In this document: piece by piece, positions 8,408 to 16,884 of the stretch
How positions within the stretch are numbered: the stretch's first letter is position 1
How the letters are laid out: the number at the start of each line of letters is the position of its first letter
Assembly (NCBI GenBank): GCA_030692355.1
Contig: JAUYCF010000094.1
Span: 1 to 64,000, forward strand
Source: Thiobacillus sp.
GTDB taxonomy: Bacteria; Pseudomonadota; Gammaproteobacteria; Burkholderiales; Thiobacillaceae
Reading direction: 5' to 3'
Length of the DNA: 64,000 nucleotides
Made by a program: the position numbers and the translations under genes
Notes under the pieces: model-generated
What the model saw: only the letters and a program-made list of their open reading frames with translations
What the model was told of the DNA's origin: nothing
Database searches by the model: none

Positions 8408-10081
8408 CTAAGCGGGCCGTGCGTATTCCGCGAGGAACCAAGTTGGTACAGGATGCCGATGAACGCGTGCCGATAGTGCAGCCAGGATCATCCACGGAGT
8501 CCCGTGCCACTTAAAGTCTTTCGGGTCGGCGGCTCCCTTGAACGGCTTTAGCGATGCCTCTGCTTCCTCTGATACGGTAGCTCGAACTCCGGCAATTGCT
8601 CTGGACACCCCAACTTCTTGGACCGATTGGCGTGACCCGGTTAATGTTTCAAGTGAAGTGTCGGGGAACCACCTTTCAAGCGTTGTTCCCTCCAGGAGCG
8701 GTTGAATATCATCGCGCAGGTGCTTGAGCGTCTCTTCGTCACCAAGGAGTGCTGCGAACGTAGCCAGCGCTGGGATCAACGATGATGTCTCGAAGTAGTC
8801 ACGCGGCTCAGCTTCCCCGGTCACGTTGAGTGCCACCGCGTCCTCAAGGAGGTCCGTATCAACAGGAAGATAGCGACCAGTTCGCAGCGCGTGGTGCAAA
8901 CGGCTAGTGACATCGGACACGAAGCGTTGCGCGTTGTCCCAATCGGACTCGCCCATCAAAGCAGCCAACAACAGAGTCAGGTCGATAGTCTGACCGTCGT
9001 ACACTGGAAGCCGACAGCCAGCATGTTCGTTGACGAGATGAAGGAGTTGCTTGCGAATCTGCGTTCGAAGGTTAACCTGCTCAGGCACTTGCTGCAGCAA
9101 TAGCAGCAATGTCGCCAGACGCCCCAACTCCTCAAAAACGAGCCCTGCGTAGAGGAGGCGCTCTGGACGATGCGCCAAGACCGCCCTTCGACTCAGCAAC
9201 TGTGGCATGACCTTGCCGAAGTACTCGAGTAGTGCCCTAACCTGCAGGACCATAATTGCTTCAAGGCGCTCCGTAAATGCCTTGTCCGCCGAAAACCCGG
9301 TCTTGACCGCCTCGGCCCACATCCGAAGGGCGAGGTACTCACCCGCGACAACGCCTGGCTTCAGGTTGCCCTCGCTCTGGCCCCACGCGAGAAGCACGGC
9401 CCACCCCATCGATGCAGCTGCGCACCGCCTCAAAAACTTTTTCTTGCGTGTCGTCTTGCCTTGTGCCGACTCATCCTCTGCCGCCTCGAAGCAGGACTCC
9501 ACGAAGCGGACGAATCGGTGGATAGCCGTGCCGGACTCCTCCAGCCCTGCCAAGGCGGCACGGAGATCGGACTTGCCCTTGGATAGAAGCAAAGTCTCAT
9601 CGAACAGGTACTGTTCGATGAGTGGGGTCAGTTGGTCAATTCCCCAAAAATCGAGTGAACACTGTGGGTGTTCAGCCACGGCTTCCGACAGAGCTGAGAA
9701 CCCAGCCTCAATCTCTTTCTTCCGGACTCCATTCGTAACCAGGACAATTCTCTTGCGCAGTGGCCTCAGCGGTTCGGGCAGGCGATTTCTTACGAAATCA
9801 TTATGGGCCTCGCGGATGGAGGGTTCTACTGCTTGCCTGCCGACATAGAAGTCGTCGCGCCCTATGTCCCCGAACTTGATGACAAAGAGAAATACTTCAA
9901 CTGTGCCTTGCTCATCCTCCTTTGTCGAAACAACGTCAACCCCCGCCTCTGATACGCCAATCTGCGGCCGGCTTAGCAACGAGTGACCCATCGCCTTGAG
10001 GAGTTCGGGTAGCAGCGCGTCAAGCTCATCCCGTTCGCGCAGGCCCGCAAGGTAGTGTGTGAGTATGAGCTGAATGCTCAT
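8408..10081 (-). CDS. Unrecognised protein, possible nuclease-like N-terminus
   Basis: 557 residues, not recognised. The first 130 residues, with GVDVVS followed by VEVFLFVIKFGDIGRDDF and IVLVTNG, resemble the beta-strand core of PD-(D/E)xK restriction-like domains. The usual acidic residue two before the lysine is a valine, so activity is doubtful. The rest is alpha-helical with no motif I can name. The ATG at 10081 overlaps the upstream stop (ATGA), which supports this start over the one six codons earlier. With its partner it interrupts the nif genes between nifS and nifV, and its codon use is less GC-rich than nifS or nifV. Confidence 0.65.
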   Translation of the reverse strand: MSIQLILTHYLAGLRERDELDALLPELLKAMGHSLLSRPQIGVSEAGVDVVSTKEDEQGTVEVFLFVIKFGDIGRDDFYVGRQAVEPSIREAHNDFVRNRLPEPLRPLRKRIVLVTNGVRKKEIEAGFSALSEAVAEHPQCSLDFWGIDQLTPLIEQYLFDETLLLSKGKSDLRAALAGLEESGTAIHRFVRFVESCFEAAEDESAQGKTTRKKKFLRRCAAASMGWAVLLAWGQSEGNLKPGVVAGEYLALRMWAEAVKTGFSADKAFTERLEAIMVLQVRALLEYFGKVMPQLLSRRAVLAHRPERLLYAGLVFEELGRLATLLLLLQQVPEQVNLRTQIRKQLLHLVNEHAGCRLPVYDGQTIDLTLLLAALMGESDWDNAQRFVSDVTSRLHHALRTGRYLPVDTDLLEDAVALNVTGEAEPRDYFETSSLIPALATFAALLGDEETLKHLRDDIQPLLEGTTLERWFPDTSLETLTGSRQSVQEVGVSRAIAGVRATVSEEAEASLKPFKGAADPKDFKWHGTPWMILAALSARVHRHPVPTWFLAEYARPA

Positions 10082-10983
10082 TGGGGCACTCCTAGCCATA
10101 GGCTGCGCCTTCGGGACACTCCAGACTCCGGGTCCGTGCGTTCCGAAAGTGGTAGTTCAACTGACACACTGTAGGGAGACATCTCGAGCGTGGTCTCTTG
10201 GATCTTGTCACCAACAACGAACTCCACCGCCGTCTTGTTGGCGTATTTGAAGTGCTGCGTAGTGAAGAGCTGGGCTAAGACCGACGTTTCTCTAGAACGC
10301 CGATGAATGGCCCGGTGTTCGCTGCGTTTTAGGCTGGATAGAGTCAGGCGCATTTCTGGGGTCATGGCAAATTCGCGGAGCCTCGGCAGTCCTTCAAGCC
10401 AGGCCTCCTGCTCTTCCAGTGCCGCCAACGCTTCATGGGCTTTTTCCAGGGATTTGAACGGTGAGTCTTCAGACGAAAGCAATAGCCGTGTGGTCCACGG
10501 GAACTCATCGACGTGGTATTGCAGGAGGTGCTCAACAGCTTGGCGTATCTTGTCGCTTGTAGGGTGCGAGATGGTCAGGCTCAACGTCCAGCCCAGCGAC
10601 ACCGCGGGTGCTGCGTCAAGAGTGCACAGCCGGCAAGCAGTAAGTATGGCCCGTGTCTCTTCTATGTTCGACAGGTCATAGGATTCCGCTGCGGGTTGTT
10701 GGAGATGCCGAACGCTTGCTTTGTGAACAAGAGCCTTACCTAGTTCAACGTCCTCATCCCCGGTCAGCCAGCGCGAGAGTGCAGCAGCGAACAAAAGCGA
10801 AGACTCGGCGACTTCATGGAGACAGTTGTCAGCATCAGCCAGCAATTCATCTACAGACGAAGCTGCCTTCCCACTGTCACGGCAAACTTTCGCAAGCTCG
10901 TCGATGGCAGCCAAACACTTTGTCGGATCGCTTCGCGCTCCAGCTAGCTTGCGGTAAAGCTCGTAAAAAATCTCACTACTCAT
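10078..10983 (-). CDS. Unrecognised partner protein of two-gene unit
   Basis: 301 residues, not recognised. Predicted mainly helical for the first 220 residues, with a long charged helix (SLEKAHEALAALEEQEAWLEGL). The last 70 residues look beta-rich (FKYANKTAVEFVVGDKIQETTLEMSPYSVSVELPL). No signal peptide, membrane segment or catalytic motif is apparent. The stop overlaps the next gene's start, so the two are surely co-expressed. Their position inside a nif operon next to a toxin-antitoxin pair suggests acquired cargo, possibly defence; this is inference. Confidence 0.6.
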   Translation of the reverse strand: MSSEIFYELYRKLAGARSDPTKCLAAIDELAKVCRDSGKAASSVDELLADADNCLHEVAESSLLFAAALSRWLTGDEDVELGKALVHKASVRHLQQPAAESYDLSNIEETRAILTACRLCTLDAAPAVSLGWTLSLTISHPTSDKIRQAVEHLLQYHVDEFPWTTRLLLSSEDSPFKSLEKAHEALAALEEQEAWLEGLPRLREFAMTPEMRLTLSSLKRSEHRAIHRRSRETSVLAQLFTTQHFKYANKTAVEFVVGDKIQETTLEMSPYSVSVELPLSERTDPESGVSRRRSLWLGVPQ

Positions 10984-11098
10984 GTGTTCCTCGCCTAGTG
11001 CTGTTCGTGGCGGCTACGGTTTCGCCTGGTAATGGCAGCCCTCATCATGCGTCATGACTAAATGGCCAGTGTGTCGCTGTCGCCATAATGGCACCCAA

Positions 11099-11410
11099 TC
11101 AAGCGGCAAGCGGCTGCACCTCGTCCTTGATCTTCTTCGCCAGCGCCTGCTCGGCCACCTTGATTTCGTAGGCGGTCTGAAGATTCATCCAGCTTTGCAC
11201 GTCGCCGCCGAAATAGCGCACCAGCCGCATGGCGGTGTCGACAGTGATGCCACGTCTTTCGAGCACGATATCGTTGATGCGCGAGGCGGGCACCTTCAGC
11301 GCCTGGGACAGTGCGTTGGCGCTCAGGCCAAGTGGCTTGAGGTAGTCCTCGCGCAGGATTTCGCCGGGGTGAACCGGGCGCATGCGATTTTGGGGTGCGG
11401 AAATGTTCAT
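11099..11410 (-). CDS. higA: HigA-type antitoxin
   Basis: 103 residues with an Xre-type helix-turn-helix: RPVHPGEILREDYLKPLGLSANALSQALKV is the classic HigA/VapI start, then the recognition helix INDIVLERRGITVDTAMRL. The ATG at 11410 has GAGGAAA just upstream; a start six codons earlier is possible. It lies downstream of its toxin, the usual HigBA order. The protein should bind the toxin and repress the shared promoter. Confidence 0.85.
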   Translation of the reverse strand: MNISAPQNRMRPVHPGEILREDYLKPLGLSANALSQALKVPASRINDIVLERRGITVDTAMRLVRYFGGDVQSWMNLQTAYEIKVAEQALAKKIKDEVQPLAA

Positions 11411-11435
11411 ATCGGTTTCCTCGGCCATCTCTCGT

Positions 11436-11714
11436 TCAGTGATAGTCCACGATAGCCACATCGTAGACGCCGTCTTCCTTCCAGACAAAGCACAGCCGCC
11501 ATTGGTCGTTGATGCGGATGCTGTGCTGCCCCGCACGATCGCCGGACAGTTTTTCAAGCCGGTTTCCCGGCGGCGCCCGTAAGGCTTCCAGCTTCGCCGC
11601 GCTGTCGAGTTGCTGCAGTTTGCGCTCGGCAATGGACGCGATGTTGGCGAAGCGCTTGACCCGTTTGCCGGCAAAGAGGTCGGCGGTGTCCTTGTCGGTG
11701 AAGGAAGCAATCAT
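11436..11714 (-). CDS. higB: HigB-type RelE-family toxin
   Basis: 92 residues: IASFTDKDTADLFAGKRVKRF, then LRAPPGNRLEKLSGDRAGQHSIRINDQWRLCFVWKEDGVYDVAIVDYH, the plasmid-maintenance killer pattern, with the basic and His residues expected of a ribosome-dependent mRNA interferase. It precedes its antitoxin by 25 nt. A 12-bp palindrome lies upstream in the likely promoter. Confidence 0.85.
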   Translation of the reverse strand: MIASFTDKDTADLFAGKRVKRFANIASIAERKLQQLDSAAKLEALRAPPGNRLEKLSGDRAGQHSIRINDQWRLCFVWKEDGVYDVAIVDYH

Positions 11715-11731
11715 AGGGTCATGCTATACCG

Positions 11732-11743
11732 TTTACCGGTAAA
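11732..11743. promoter_or_regulatory. Palindromic operator candidate of higBA
   Basis: TTTACCGGTAAA is a perfect 12-bp palindrome 18 bp upstream of the higB start, overlapping the spacer of a possible TTGCCA/TATAGC promoter on the minus strand. This is where HigA-type antitoxins bind for autoregulation. Confidence 0.5.
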
Positions 11744-11776
11744 TGGCAAAGTCCGACTTTTGCCTGCTCCGGGTTT

Positions 11777-11792
11777 TGTCGCAAACCCGACG
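11777..11792. promoter_or_regulatory. Degenerate NifA site upstream of nifV
   Basis: TGT-N10-ACG, one base off the NifA consensus TGT-N10-ACA, about 94 bp upstream of the nifV -24/-12 element. The inside is almost the same as the iscA site (CGCAAACCCG here, TGCAAACCCG there), so the two probably share ancestry. Confidence 0.55.
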
Positions 11793-11885
11793 AAGCCCGA
11801 TTCGGCGTGCCATTGCCTACCGGGGTTAAGCCGGGCTGTCGGAAAATTTGCTTTGCAATTCATGCGGATACGTTTTTATCCGGCT

Positions 11886-11901
11886 TGGCATAGGGCTTGC
11901 A
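11886..11901 (+). promoter_or_regulatory. Sigma-54 promoter of nifV operon
   Basis: TGGCATAGGGCTTGCA matches the -24/-12 consensus except for the last base of the -24 box. It is nearly identical to the iscA promoter, and GATATCCAGG follows both. It should drive nifV-cysE-TPR-nifWZM, making this half independent of the iscA-nifUS promoter. Confidence 0.8.
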
Positions 11902-11925
11902 GATATCCAGGCATCTGCCGAATGA

Positions 11926-13089
11926 ATGGATTCCGACCCAGTCATGAACCGCACCATCATCATCGACGACACTACTCTGCGCGACGGAGAACAGACCGCC
12001 GGCGTGGCCTTCACCCTGGACGAGAAGCTTGCGATCGCCGGGCGCCTGGATGCGATGGGCGTGCCGGAACTGGAAGTGGGTATCCCCGCGATGGGCGAAG
12101 TCGAGCGCGAGAGCATCCGCGCGGTGGCCGACCTCCAGCTGAAATCGAAACTGGTGGTGTGGAGCCGGATGCGCGAAGCCGACATCGAGGCCTGCCGCAA
12201 TCTCAAGGTTCAGCTGATCGACGTGTCGATCGCGGTGTCCGATCTGCACATCACGCGCAAGCTGAAGAAGGACCGCGCCTGGGTGCTGCAGGCGATCCGC
12301 GAGATGGTGCCGCGCGCGCTCGACCTGGGGCTTGAAGTCATCGTCGGCTGCGAGGATGCCTCGCGCGCCGATCAGGAATTTTTGCTGCGCGTGGCCGAGG
12401 CCGCGCAGGAAGCCGGCGCGCGGCGCCTGCGCTACGCCGACACGCTGGGGGTGATGGAACCCTTCGGCGTGCATGAGGCCATCGCCACGCTGCGCAGCAC
12501 GGTCGACCTGGAAATCGAGATGCACGCGCACGACGATCTGGGGCTGGCGACCGCCAACACGCTGGCCGCCTGCCGCGCCGGCGCGACGCACGTCAACACC
12601 ACGGTCAACGGGCTCGGCGAGCGCGCCGGGAATGCGCCGCTGGAAGAGGTCGCGCTGGGGCTGTCGAAGCTGTACGGATTCAATACCGGGGTCGATCTCA
12701 GCCTGTTTCCGGTGCTGTCGGACACGGTGGCCGACGCCGCAGGCCGCCCAGTGTCCTGGCAGAAAAGCGTGGTCGGCGGCGGCGTATTCACCCACGAATC
12801 CGGCATCCATGTCGACGGTCTACTGAAGGATCCGGCCACTTACCAGGGCTTCGATCCAAGCGAAGTGGGACGGGCGCATAAATTAGTGGTCGGCAAGCAT
12901 TCCGGCTCGCACGGCATCATCGCCGCCTATGCGCGCATGGGCCTGACGCTGAGCCCGGCCGAAGCGCGCGAACTGCTGCCCGACATCCGCGTGTTCGCCG
13001 AGCGCGCCAAGCGTTCGCCGGCCGACCACGAATTGGTGTTCCTGTACCAGCGCATGATCAGCCGTCACGTGCCGGGCGCATTGCACTGA
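11926..13089 (+). CDS. nifV: NifV homocitrate synthase
   Basis: 387 residues of the HMG-CoA lyase-like/LeuA family: [20 protein letters not shown] at the N-terminus (active-site DTTLRDGEQ), [18 protein letters not shown] (metal-binding His pair) and [18 protein letters not shown]. It makes homocitrate, the organic part of FeMo-cofactor, from acetyl-CoA and 2-oxoglutarate. Starts at 11926 and 11944 are both possible; the second begins with MNRTIII, where homologues usually start. It has its own sigma-54 promoter. Confidence 0.93.
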   Translation: MDSDPVMNRTIIIDDTTLRDGEQTAGVAFTLDEKLAIAGRLDAMGVPELEVGIPAMGEVERESIRAVADLQLKSKLVVWSRMREADIEACRNLKVQLIDVSIAVSDLHITRKLKKDRAWVLQAIREMVPRALDLGLEVIVGCEDASRADQEFLLRVAEAAQEAGARRLRYADTLGVMEPFGVHEAIATLRSTVDLEIEMHAHDDLGLATANTLAACRAGATHVNTTVNGLGERAGNAPLEEVALGLSKLYGFNTGVDLSLFPVLSDTVADAAGRPVSWQKSVVGGGVFTHESGIHVDGLLKDPATYQGFDPSEVGRAHKLVVGKHSGSHGIIAAYARMGLTLSPAEARELLPDIRVFAERAKRSPADHELVFLYQRMISRHVPGALH

Positions 13090-13099
13090 GGAGACGGAT

Positions 13100-14149
13100 A
13101 TGGACGACGCCATGCAAGCCCGCGAAACCCTCTCTGCCGCGCCAGCAATACCCGGCCTGTTCGCGCTGCTGGGCGAGGACATCGCCTGCGTGTTCCAGCG
13201 CGACCCGGCGGCACGCTCGCGCTTCGAGGTCATCACCACCTATCCCGGCGTGCACGCCATCCTGCTGCAGCGCATCGCGCATCGCCTGTGGCGCGCCGGG
13301 CTGCGCTATCCGGCACGCCTGCTGTCGTGGTTCGCGCGGCTGCTGACCAACATCGACATCCATCCCGGCGCGACCATCGGCCGCCGCTTCTTCATCGACC
13401 ACGGCGCCGGCGTCGTGATCGGCGAAACCGCCGAGATCGGCGACGACGTCACCCTGTATCACGGCGTGACGCTGGGCGGCACCAGCTGGAACAAGGGCAA
13501 GCGCCATCCGACCTTGGGGAACAACGTGGTGATCGGTGCCGGCGCCAAGGTGCTGGGGCCGATCACGCTGGGCGACCAGGTACGCGTCGGCGCCAACTCG
13601 GTGGTGGTGAAGGACGTGCCCGCGCACCGAACCGTCGTCGGCATCCCCGGCCGCGTGGTGCTGCGCCAGGACGAGGGCGGCGCCAACGCGCTCGGCATCA
13701 ACCTCGACCATCACCTGATCCCCGACCCGGTCGGCAAGGCGATCGCCTGCCTGATGGAACGCATCGAGGTGCTGGAAGCCACGCTGCGCCAGCACGGCGA
13801 GCCCGTCGATGGACAGTGCCAGGAACCTGTCCCGGTAAGTTTCATGCCCTTCGGCGCCCCGATTTGGGATGCAGCGCAAGGCGCGGCGAGGAGACATTGG
13901 TCATTCCAAGGCGACGAGACGCAACGCAGCGATGCGCCCAAATCGGGGCGCCCCTCCGGGTTGTGGTCAGAAACGGCGCCTGCCGTGTTGCGAAGCTTGC
14001 CAATGGAACAACCATTGGCCGCGCTCCGCGCCTTGCATTCATCCGTTTCTGACCGCAACGAAGGGTATGAAACTTGCCGGGACAGGTTCCCGTGCGAATC
14101 GGACGACCTGTGCGGCACCGAAGTGGCACGCACGATACGGAAGGCATGA
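13100..14149 (+). CDS. cysE: Serine acetyltransferase with repeat-derived tail
   Basis: The first 240 residues are a normal CysE: hexapeptide left-handed beta-helix with [29 protein letters not shown], the catalytic HGVTLGGT loop and [16 protein letters not shown] repeats. It makes O-acetylserine for cysteine supply to NifS; nif-linked copies are called nifP or cysE1. From about residue 241 the protein is encoded by a 273-bp nested-palindrome element, which is a multiple of three, so the frame stays open to the original-looking ATGA overlap with the next gene. The tail is probably non-functional. Whether it harms the enzyme is unknown. Confidence 0.88.
   Translation: MDDAMQARETLSAAPAIPGLFALLGEDIACVFQRDPAARSRFEVITTYPGVHAILLQRIAHRLWRAGLRYPARLLSWFARLLTNIDIHPGATIGRRFFIDHGAGVVIGETAEIGDDVTLYHGVTLGGTSWNKGKRHPTLGNNVVIGAGAKVLGPITLGDQVRVGANSVVVKDVPAHRTVVGIPGRVVLRQDEGGANALGINLDHHLIPDPVGKAIACLMERIEVLEATLRQHGEPVDGQCQEPVPVSFMPFGAPIWDAAQGAARRHWSFQGDETQRSDAPKSGRPSGLWSETAPAVLRSLPMEQPLAALRALHSSVSDRNEGYETCRDRFPCESDDLCGTEVARTIRKA
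13820..14092. repeat. Nested inverted-repeat element inside cysE
   Basis: Outer arms at 13820-13852 and 14060-14092 (33 bp) match 30 of 33 as inverted repeats. Inside lie a perfect 16-bp pair at 13853-13868/13937-13952 and a 15-of-16 pair at 13961-13976/14043-14058, so the unit can fold into a three-hairpin cloverleaf. It codes for no protein of its own and looks like a non-autonomous MITE/REPIN-type element. No target duplication could be fixed with confidence. Confidence 0.75.
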
Positions 14150-14661
14150 ACATGGACCTGATGGATTTCGACCAGGCGGCGCTGTACTTCGACGACCCGA
14201 TCGCGCCCGAGGTGGAACGGCTGATCGCCGCAGCGGGCGCGGGCTACGGCTCGGATGAGGCCGAAAGCCTGCTGCTGCGCGCCTACTTCCTCGCGCCTTC
14301 GCAGCTGGTGGTGCTGGTCGCGCTGTACCGCTACTATTTCTACCAGCACCGGCTCGATGACGCACGGGTCGTCGCCGACCGCACGCTGGAAGCCGCTGCG
14401 CACCGACTGAACCTTGCGGACCGCTGGCAGCAGTTGCACCCCGAACAGCTCGGCTACGCGGCGATGCGCTCGATCGGCCTGCTGCGCTTCTACCTGATGG
14501 TGCTGAAGGCCGCCGGCTACATCAACCTGCGCCTCGGCCGCGCGGCCGAGGGCGAGGCCATGCTGGAAAAGCTGATCCAACTCGACAGCCACGACCGCCT
14601 CGGCGGCAAGATCCTGCTCGACGTGTACCGCAACGCCCTGCTGGAAGAAGCCGCGGCCTGA
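14146..14661 (+). CDS. Nif-cluster helical repeat (TPR-like) protein
   Basis: 171 residues, all-helical, with TPR-like spacing: [42 protein letters not shown], then [40 protein letters not shown]. It starts by ATGA overlap with cysE and is followed by nifW. TPR-like genes are known at this spot in other proteobacterial nif clusters, but I know of no proven function. A role as a small scaffold in nitrogenase assembly is inference. Confidence 0.75.
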   Translation: MNMDLMDFDQAALYFDDPIAPEVERLIAAAGAGYGSDEAESLLLRAYFLAPSQLVVLVALYRYYFYQHRLDDARVVADRTLEAAAHRLNLADRWQQLHPEQLGYAAMRSIGLLRFYLMVLKAAGYINLRLGRAAEGEAMLEKLIQLDSHDRLGGKILLDVYRNALLEEAAA

Positions 14662-14687
14662 ATCAACCCATTAAAAAAGGAAACATC

Positions 14688-15098
14688 ATGGACGACCTGA
14701 CACTCGACGAAGCGCTGGAAGATCTCTCGGCCGCCGAGGAGTTTCTTGAATACTTCGGCATCGAATACGACGCGCGCACCGTGCAGGTGAACCGCCTGCA
14801 CATCCTGCAGCGCTTCCACGACTACATGAAGAAGGCGGGCTGCATGCCGCAGGACGACACCCAGCGACGCGCGGCGTATGCGCGCCTGCTGCAGCAGGCC
14901 TACGACGATTTCGTCCAATCCGACGCGCTCACCGAGAAGGTGTTCAAGGTGTTCCACATGCACGAGCCGCAGACCACTTTCGTGCCGCTGGCCGAGATCA
15001 CGCTCAACAAGGCGGGCGCGCCCGCGCCGGCTGCGGGCGGCTGCGGTTGCGGCAGCAGCGGCGGGACGTGCAGCAGCTCGACTATCGCAGGTTCGTGA
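14688..15098 (+). CDS. nifW: NifW nitrogenase-stabilising protein
   Basis: 136 residues. The NifW signature is clear: LEDLSAAEEFLEYFGIEYDARTVQVNRLHILQRFHDYM, then YDDFVQSDALTEKVFKVF. NifW helps MoFe protein maturation and oxygen protection. Unusual is the C-terminal 30 residues: an Ala/Pro linker, then GGCGCGSSGGTC, a Cys/Gly-rich tail absent from the common short NifW and reminiscent of the IscA C-terminus. A good ribosome site (AAAGGAAA) precedes the ATG. Confidence 0.9.
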   Translation: MDDLTLDEALEDLSAAEEFLEYFGIEYDARTVQVNRLHILQRFHDYMKKAGCMPQDDTQRRAAYARLLQQAYDDFVQSDALTEKVFKVFHMHEPQTTFVPLAEITLNKAGAPAPAAGGCGCGSSGGTCSSSTIAGS

Positions 15099-15102
15099 CG
15101 CC

Positions 15103-15558
15103 ATGGAACAGCGTTTCGACTTCGGCGAAGCCGTGCGGCTGACGCGCAACGTGCGCAACGACGGCACCTTCCCCGGCCTCGAGGTCGGCAACCTGCTGAT
15201 CCGGCGCGGCAGCGTGGGCTACGTGATGAACGTCGGCACCTTCCTGCAGGATCAGGTTATCTACACGGTCAACTTCCTCGACCACGGCCGCGTGGTCGGC
15301 TGCCGCGAGGAGGAGCTGCAGCCGGCCGACGAGACCTGGGTGGAGAGCCGCTTCGAGACGCGCGAGAAAGTGGTGGCCCAGCTCACCCTGGCGGTGAACG
15401 GCGAAGTGCTCGCCGCCGCCGGCGCCGAGGGCGAGGTGCTCAAGGTGCTGCGCGACCTCGCCGACGGCGTGCAGTATCATGTGCGTTTTCCGGGGCACAC
15501 CCTGCAGGTGCCCGAGTCCTGCCTGGAATCGCCTGTGATGGATGAGTACGATGCCTGA
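15103..15558 (+). CDS. nifZ: NifZ nitrogenase P-cluster maturation protein
   Basis: 151 residues. FDFGEAVRLTRNVRNDGTFPG, then GSVGYVMNVGTFLQDQVIYTVNFLDHGRVVGCREEELQ, is the NifZ domain, here followed by a second half of about 70 residues. Known NifZ helps form the second P-cluster of the MoFe protein. It follows nifW by 4 nt and overlaps nifM by 17 nt, typical of tight coupling. Confidence 0.9.
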   Translation: MEQRFDFGEAVRLTRNVRNDGTFPGLEVGNLLIRRGSVGYVMNVGTFLQDQVIYTVNFLDHGRVVGCREEELQPADETWVESRFETREKVVAQLTLAVNGEVLAAAGAEGEVLKVLRDLADGVQYHVRFPGHTLQVPESCLESPVMDEYDA

Positions 15559-16414
15559 ACCGACCCACGCCGGGGTGGCGTACCTCGAACTCAAGGCCGC
15601 GCAGAACCTGTTCGGCAAGGCGCCGACCGTGCTGGAAGCCAGCGAGCGCGCGCGGGTGCAGCACGTGGCCGCCAAGCAGTACGGGCTGGAAGCGCGGGTA
15701 CTGGCGGCGCCGGAGGCACGCGACGCCACGGTGCCTGCGCCCAGCCTGGCCGCGGCTCTGGCCGAGGTGCGCAAGCGCTACGCCGACGATGCCGACTTCC
15801 ATGCCGACCTGCTGCACAACGGCCTCGACGAGGCCGGCTTCACCGACGCGCTCGAGCGCGAGCTGATGGTCGAGGCGATCCTCGAGAAGATCGGCACGCG
15901 CGCGGCGCGGGTGTCCGACATCGACGTCGAGCTCTACTACCAGTACCACCCCGACCAGTTCCGCCGCCCCGAGACCCGGCGCGCGCGCCACATCCTGGTC
16001 ACCGTCAACGACGAACTGCCCGACAACACGCGCGCCGTCGCGCAGGCCCGCATCGAGGCCATCGCCGCGCGGCTGGCGCGCGAGCCGCAGCGCTTCGAGG
16101 AGCAGGCGATGAAGCATTCGGAGTGTCCCACCGCGCTGCAGGGCGGCCTGCTCGGCGAAGTGCCGGGCGGCCAACTCTATCCCGAACTGGATGCCGCGCT
16201 CTTTCGCATGCATGAAGGCGAGACCAGCGAAATCCTCGAATCGCCGATGGGCCTGCACCTCTTGCGCTGCGAGGCCATCACGCCGGCCGCGGTACTACCG
16301 CTGAAGGACGCGCGCGGCCCCATCCGCACCCTGCTCGAGCAGCGCCGCAAGCGCGTGTGCCAGCAGGCCTGGGTCAAGCTACTGCTGGACCCGCCCAGGC
16401 GTAGCGCCCCATGA
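15542..16414 (+). CDS. nifM: NifM parvulin-type prolyl isomerase
   Basis: 290 residues. The N-terminal helical half resembles SurA-type chaperone segments, and the C-terminal half is a parvulin domain: RRARHILVTVND, then SECPTALQGGLLGEVPGGQLYPELDAALF and SPMGLHLLRCEAI. NifM is needed to fold the Fe protein NifH. Start 15542 or 15551 (three codons in). The stop overlaps the next gene's start. Confidence 0.92.
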   Translation: MSTMPEPTHAGVAYLELKAAQNLFGKAPTVLEASERARVQHVAAKQYGLEARVLAAPEARDATVPAPSLAAALAEVRKRYADDADFHADLLHNGLDEAGFTDALERELMVEAILEKIGTRAARVSDIDVELYYQYHPDQFRRPETRRARHILVTVNDELPDNTRAVAQARIEAIAARLAREPQRFEEQAMKHSECPTALQGGLLGEVPGGQLYPELDAALFRMHEGETSEILESPMGLHLLRCEAITPAAVLPLKDARGPIRTLLEQRRKRVCQQAWVKLLLDPPRRSAP

Positions 16415-16869
16415 TCCTCAGCCGCAGCACCCAGTACACCCTGCAGGTCCTGCTGCACCTGGTCGCCCACCCGTCCGGCGGACCGGTGCTGGCGCGCGAA
16501 CTCGCCGAGCAGTTGAGGCTTCCGCTACCCTATCTGGCCAAGCTGCTGCAGGAACCCTGCCGCGTCGGCTGGCTGTCGTCGTCGCGCGGACGCGGCGGCG
16601 GCTTCACCCTGAACCCCGGCACCGAGCGGCTCACCCTCCTGGATATCGTCGCACTCACCCGTGGCGAGCGCGGTCCCCGAGACTGTCTGCTGGGGCTCAA
16701 TGAGTGCGACGACGAAACGGCCTGTGTGCTGCACTGCCAGTGGCAGCCGATCAAGCAGGAAATACTCGGGCAGTTCGGCCACTGCACGCTGGCCGAGATG
16801 ATTGGACACAAGAGCCTGCCCGACTGGCTGATTAAAGCACCGCCGGCACGCAGCAAAGACACGCGCTAG
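16411..16869 (+). CDS. Rrf2-family regulator with four cysteines
   Basis: 152 residues. MILSRSTQYTLQVLLHLVAHP and LAEQLRLPLPYLAKLLQ form the Rrf2 winged helix. Cys92, Cys99, Cys105 and Cys109 sit where IscR/NsrR-type members bind an Fe-S cluster, though the spacing (x6, x5, x3) differs from classic IscR. It is coupled to nifM by ATGA, so it is a nif-operon member that could sense cluster status, iron, oxygen or NO. Its target sites are not visible. Confidence 0.85.
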   Translation: MILSRSTQYTLQVLLHLVAHPSGGPVLARELAEQLRLPLPYLAKLLQEPCRVGWLSSSRGRGGGFTLNPGTERLTLLDIVALTRGERGPRDCLLGLNECDDETACVLHCQWQPIKQEILGQFGHCTLAEMIGHKSLPDWLIKAPPARSKDTR

Positions 16870-16884
16870 CCAGGATCTTTTCCG

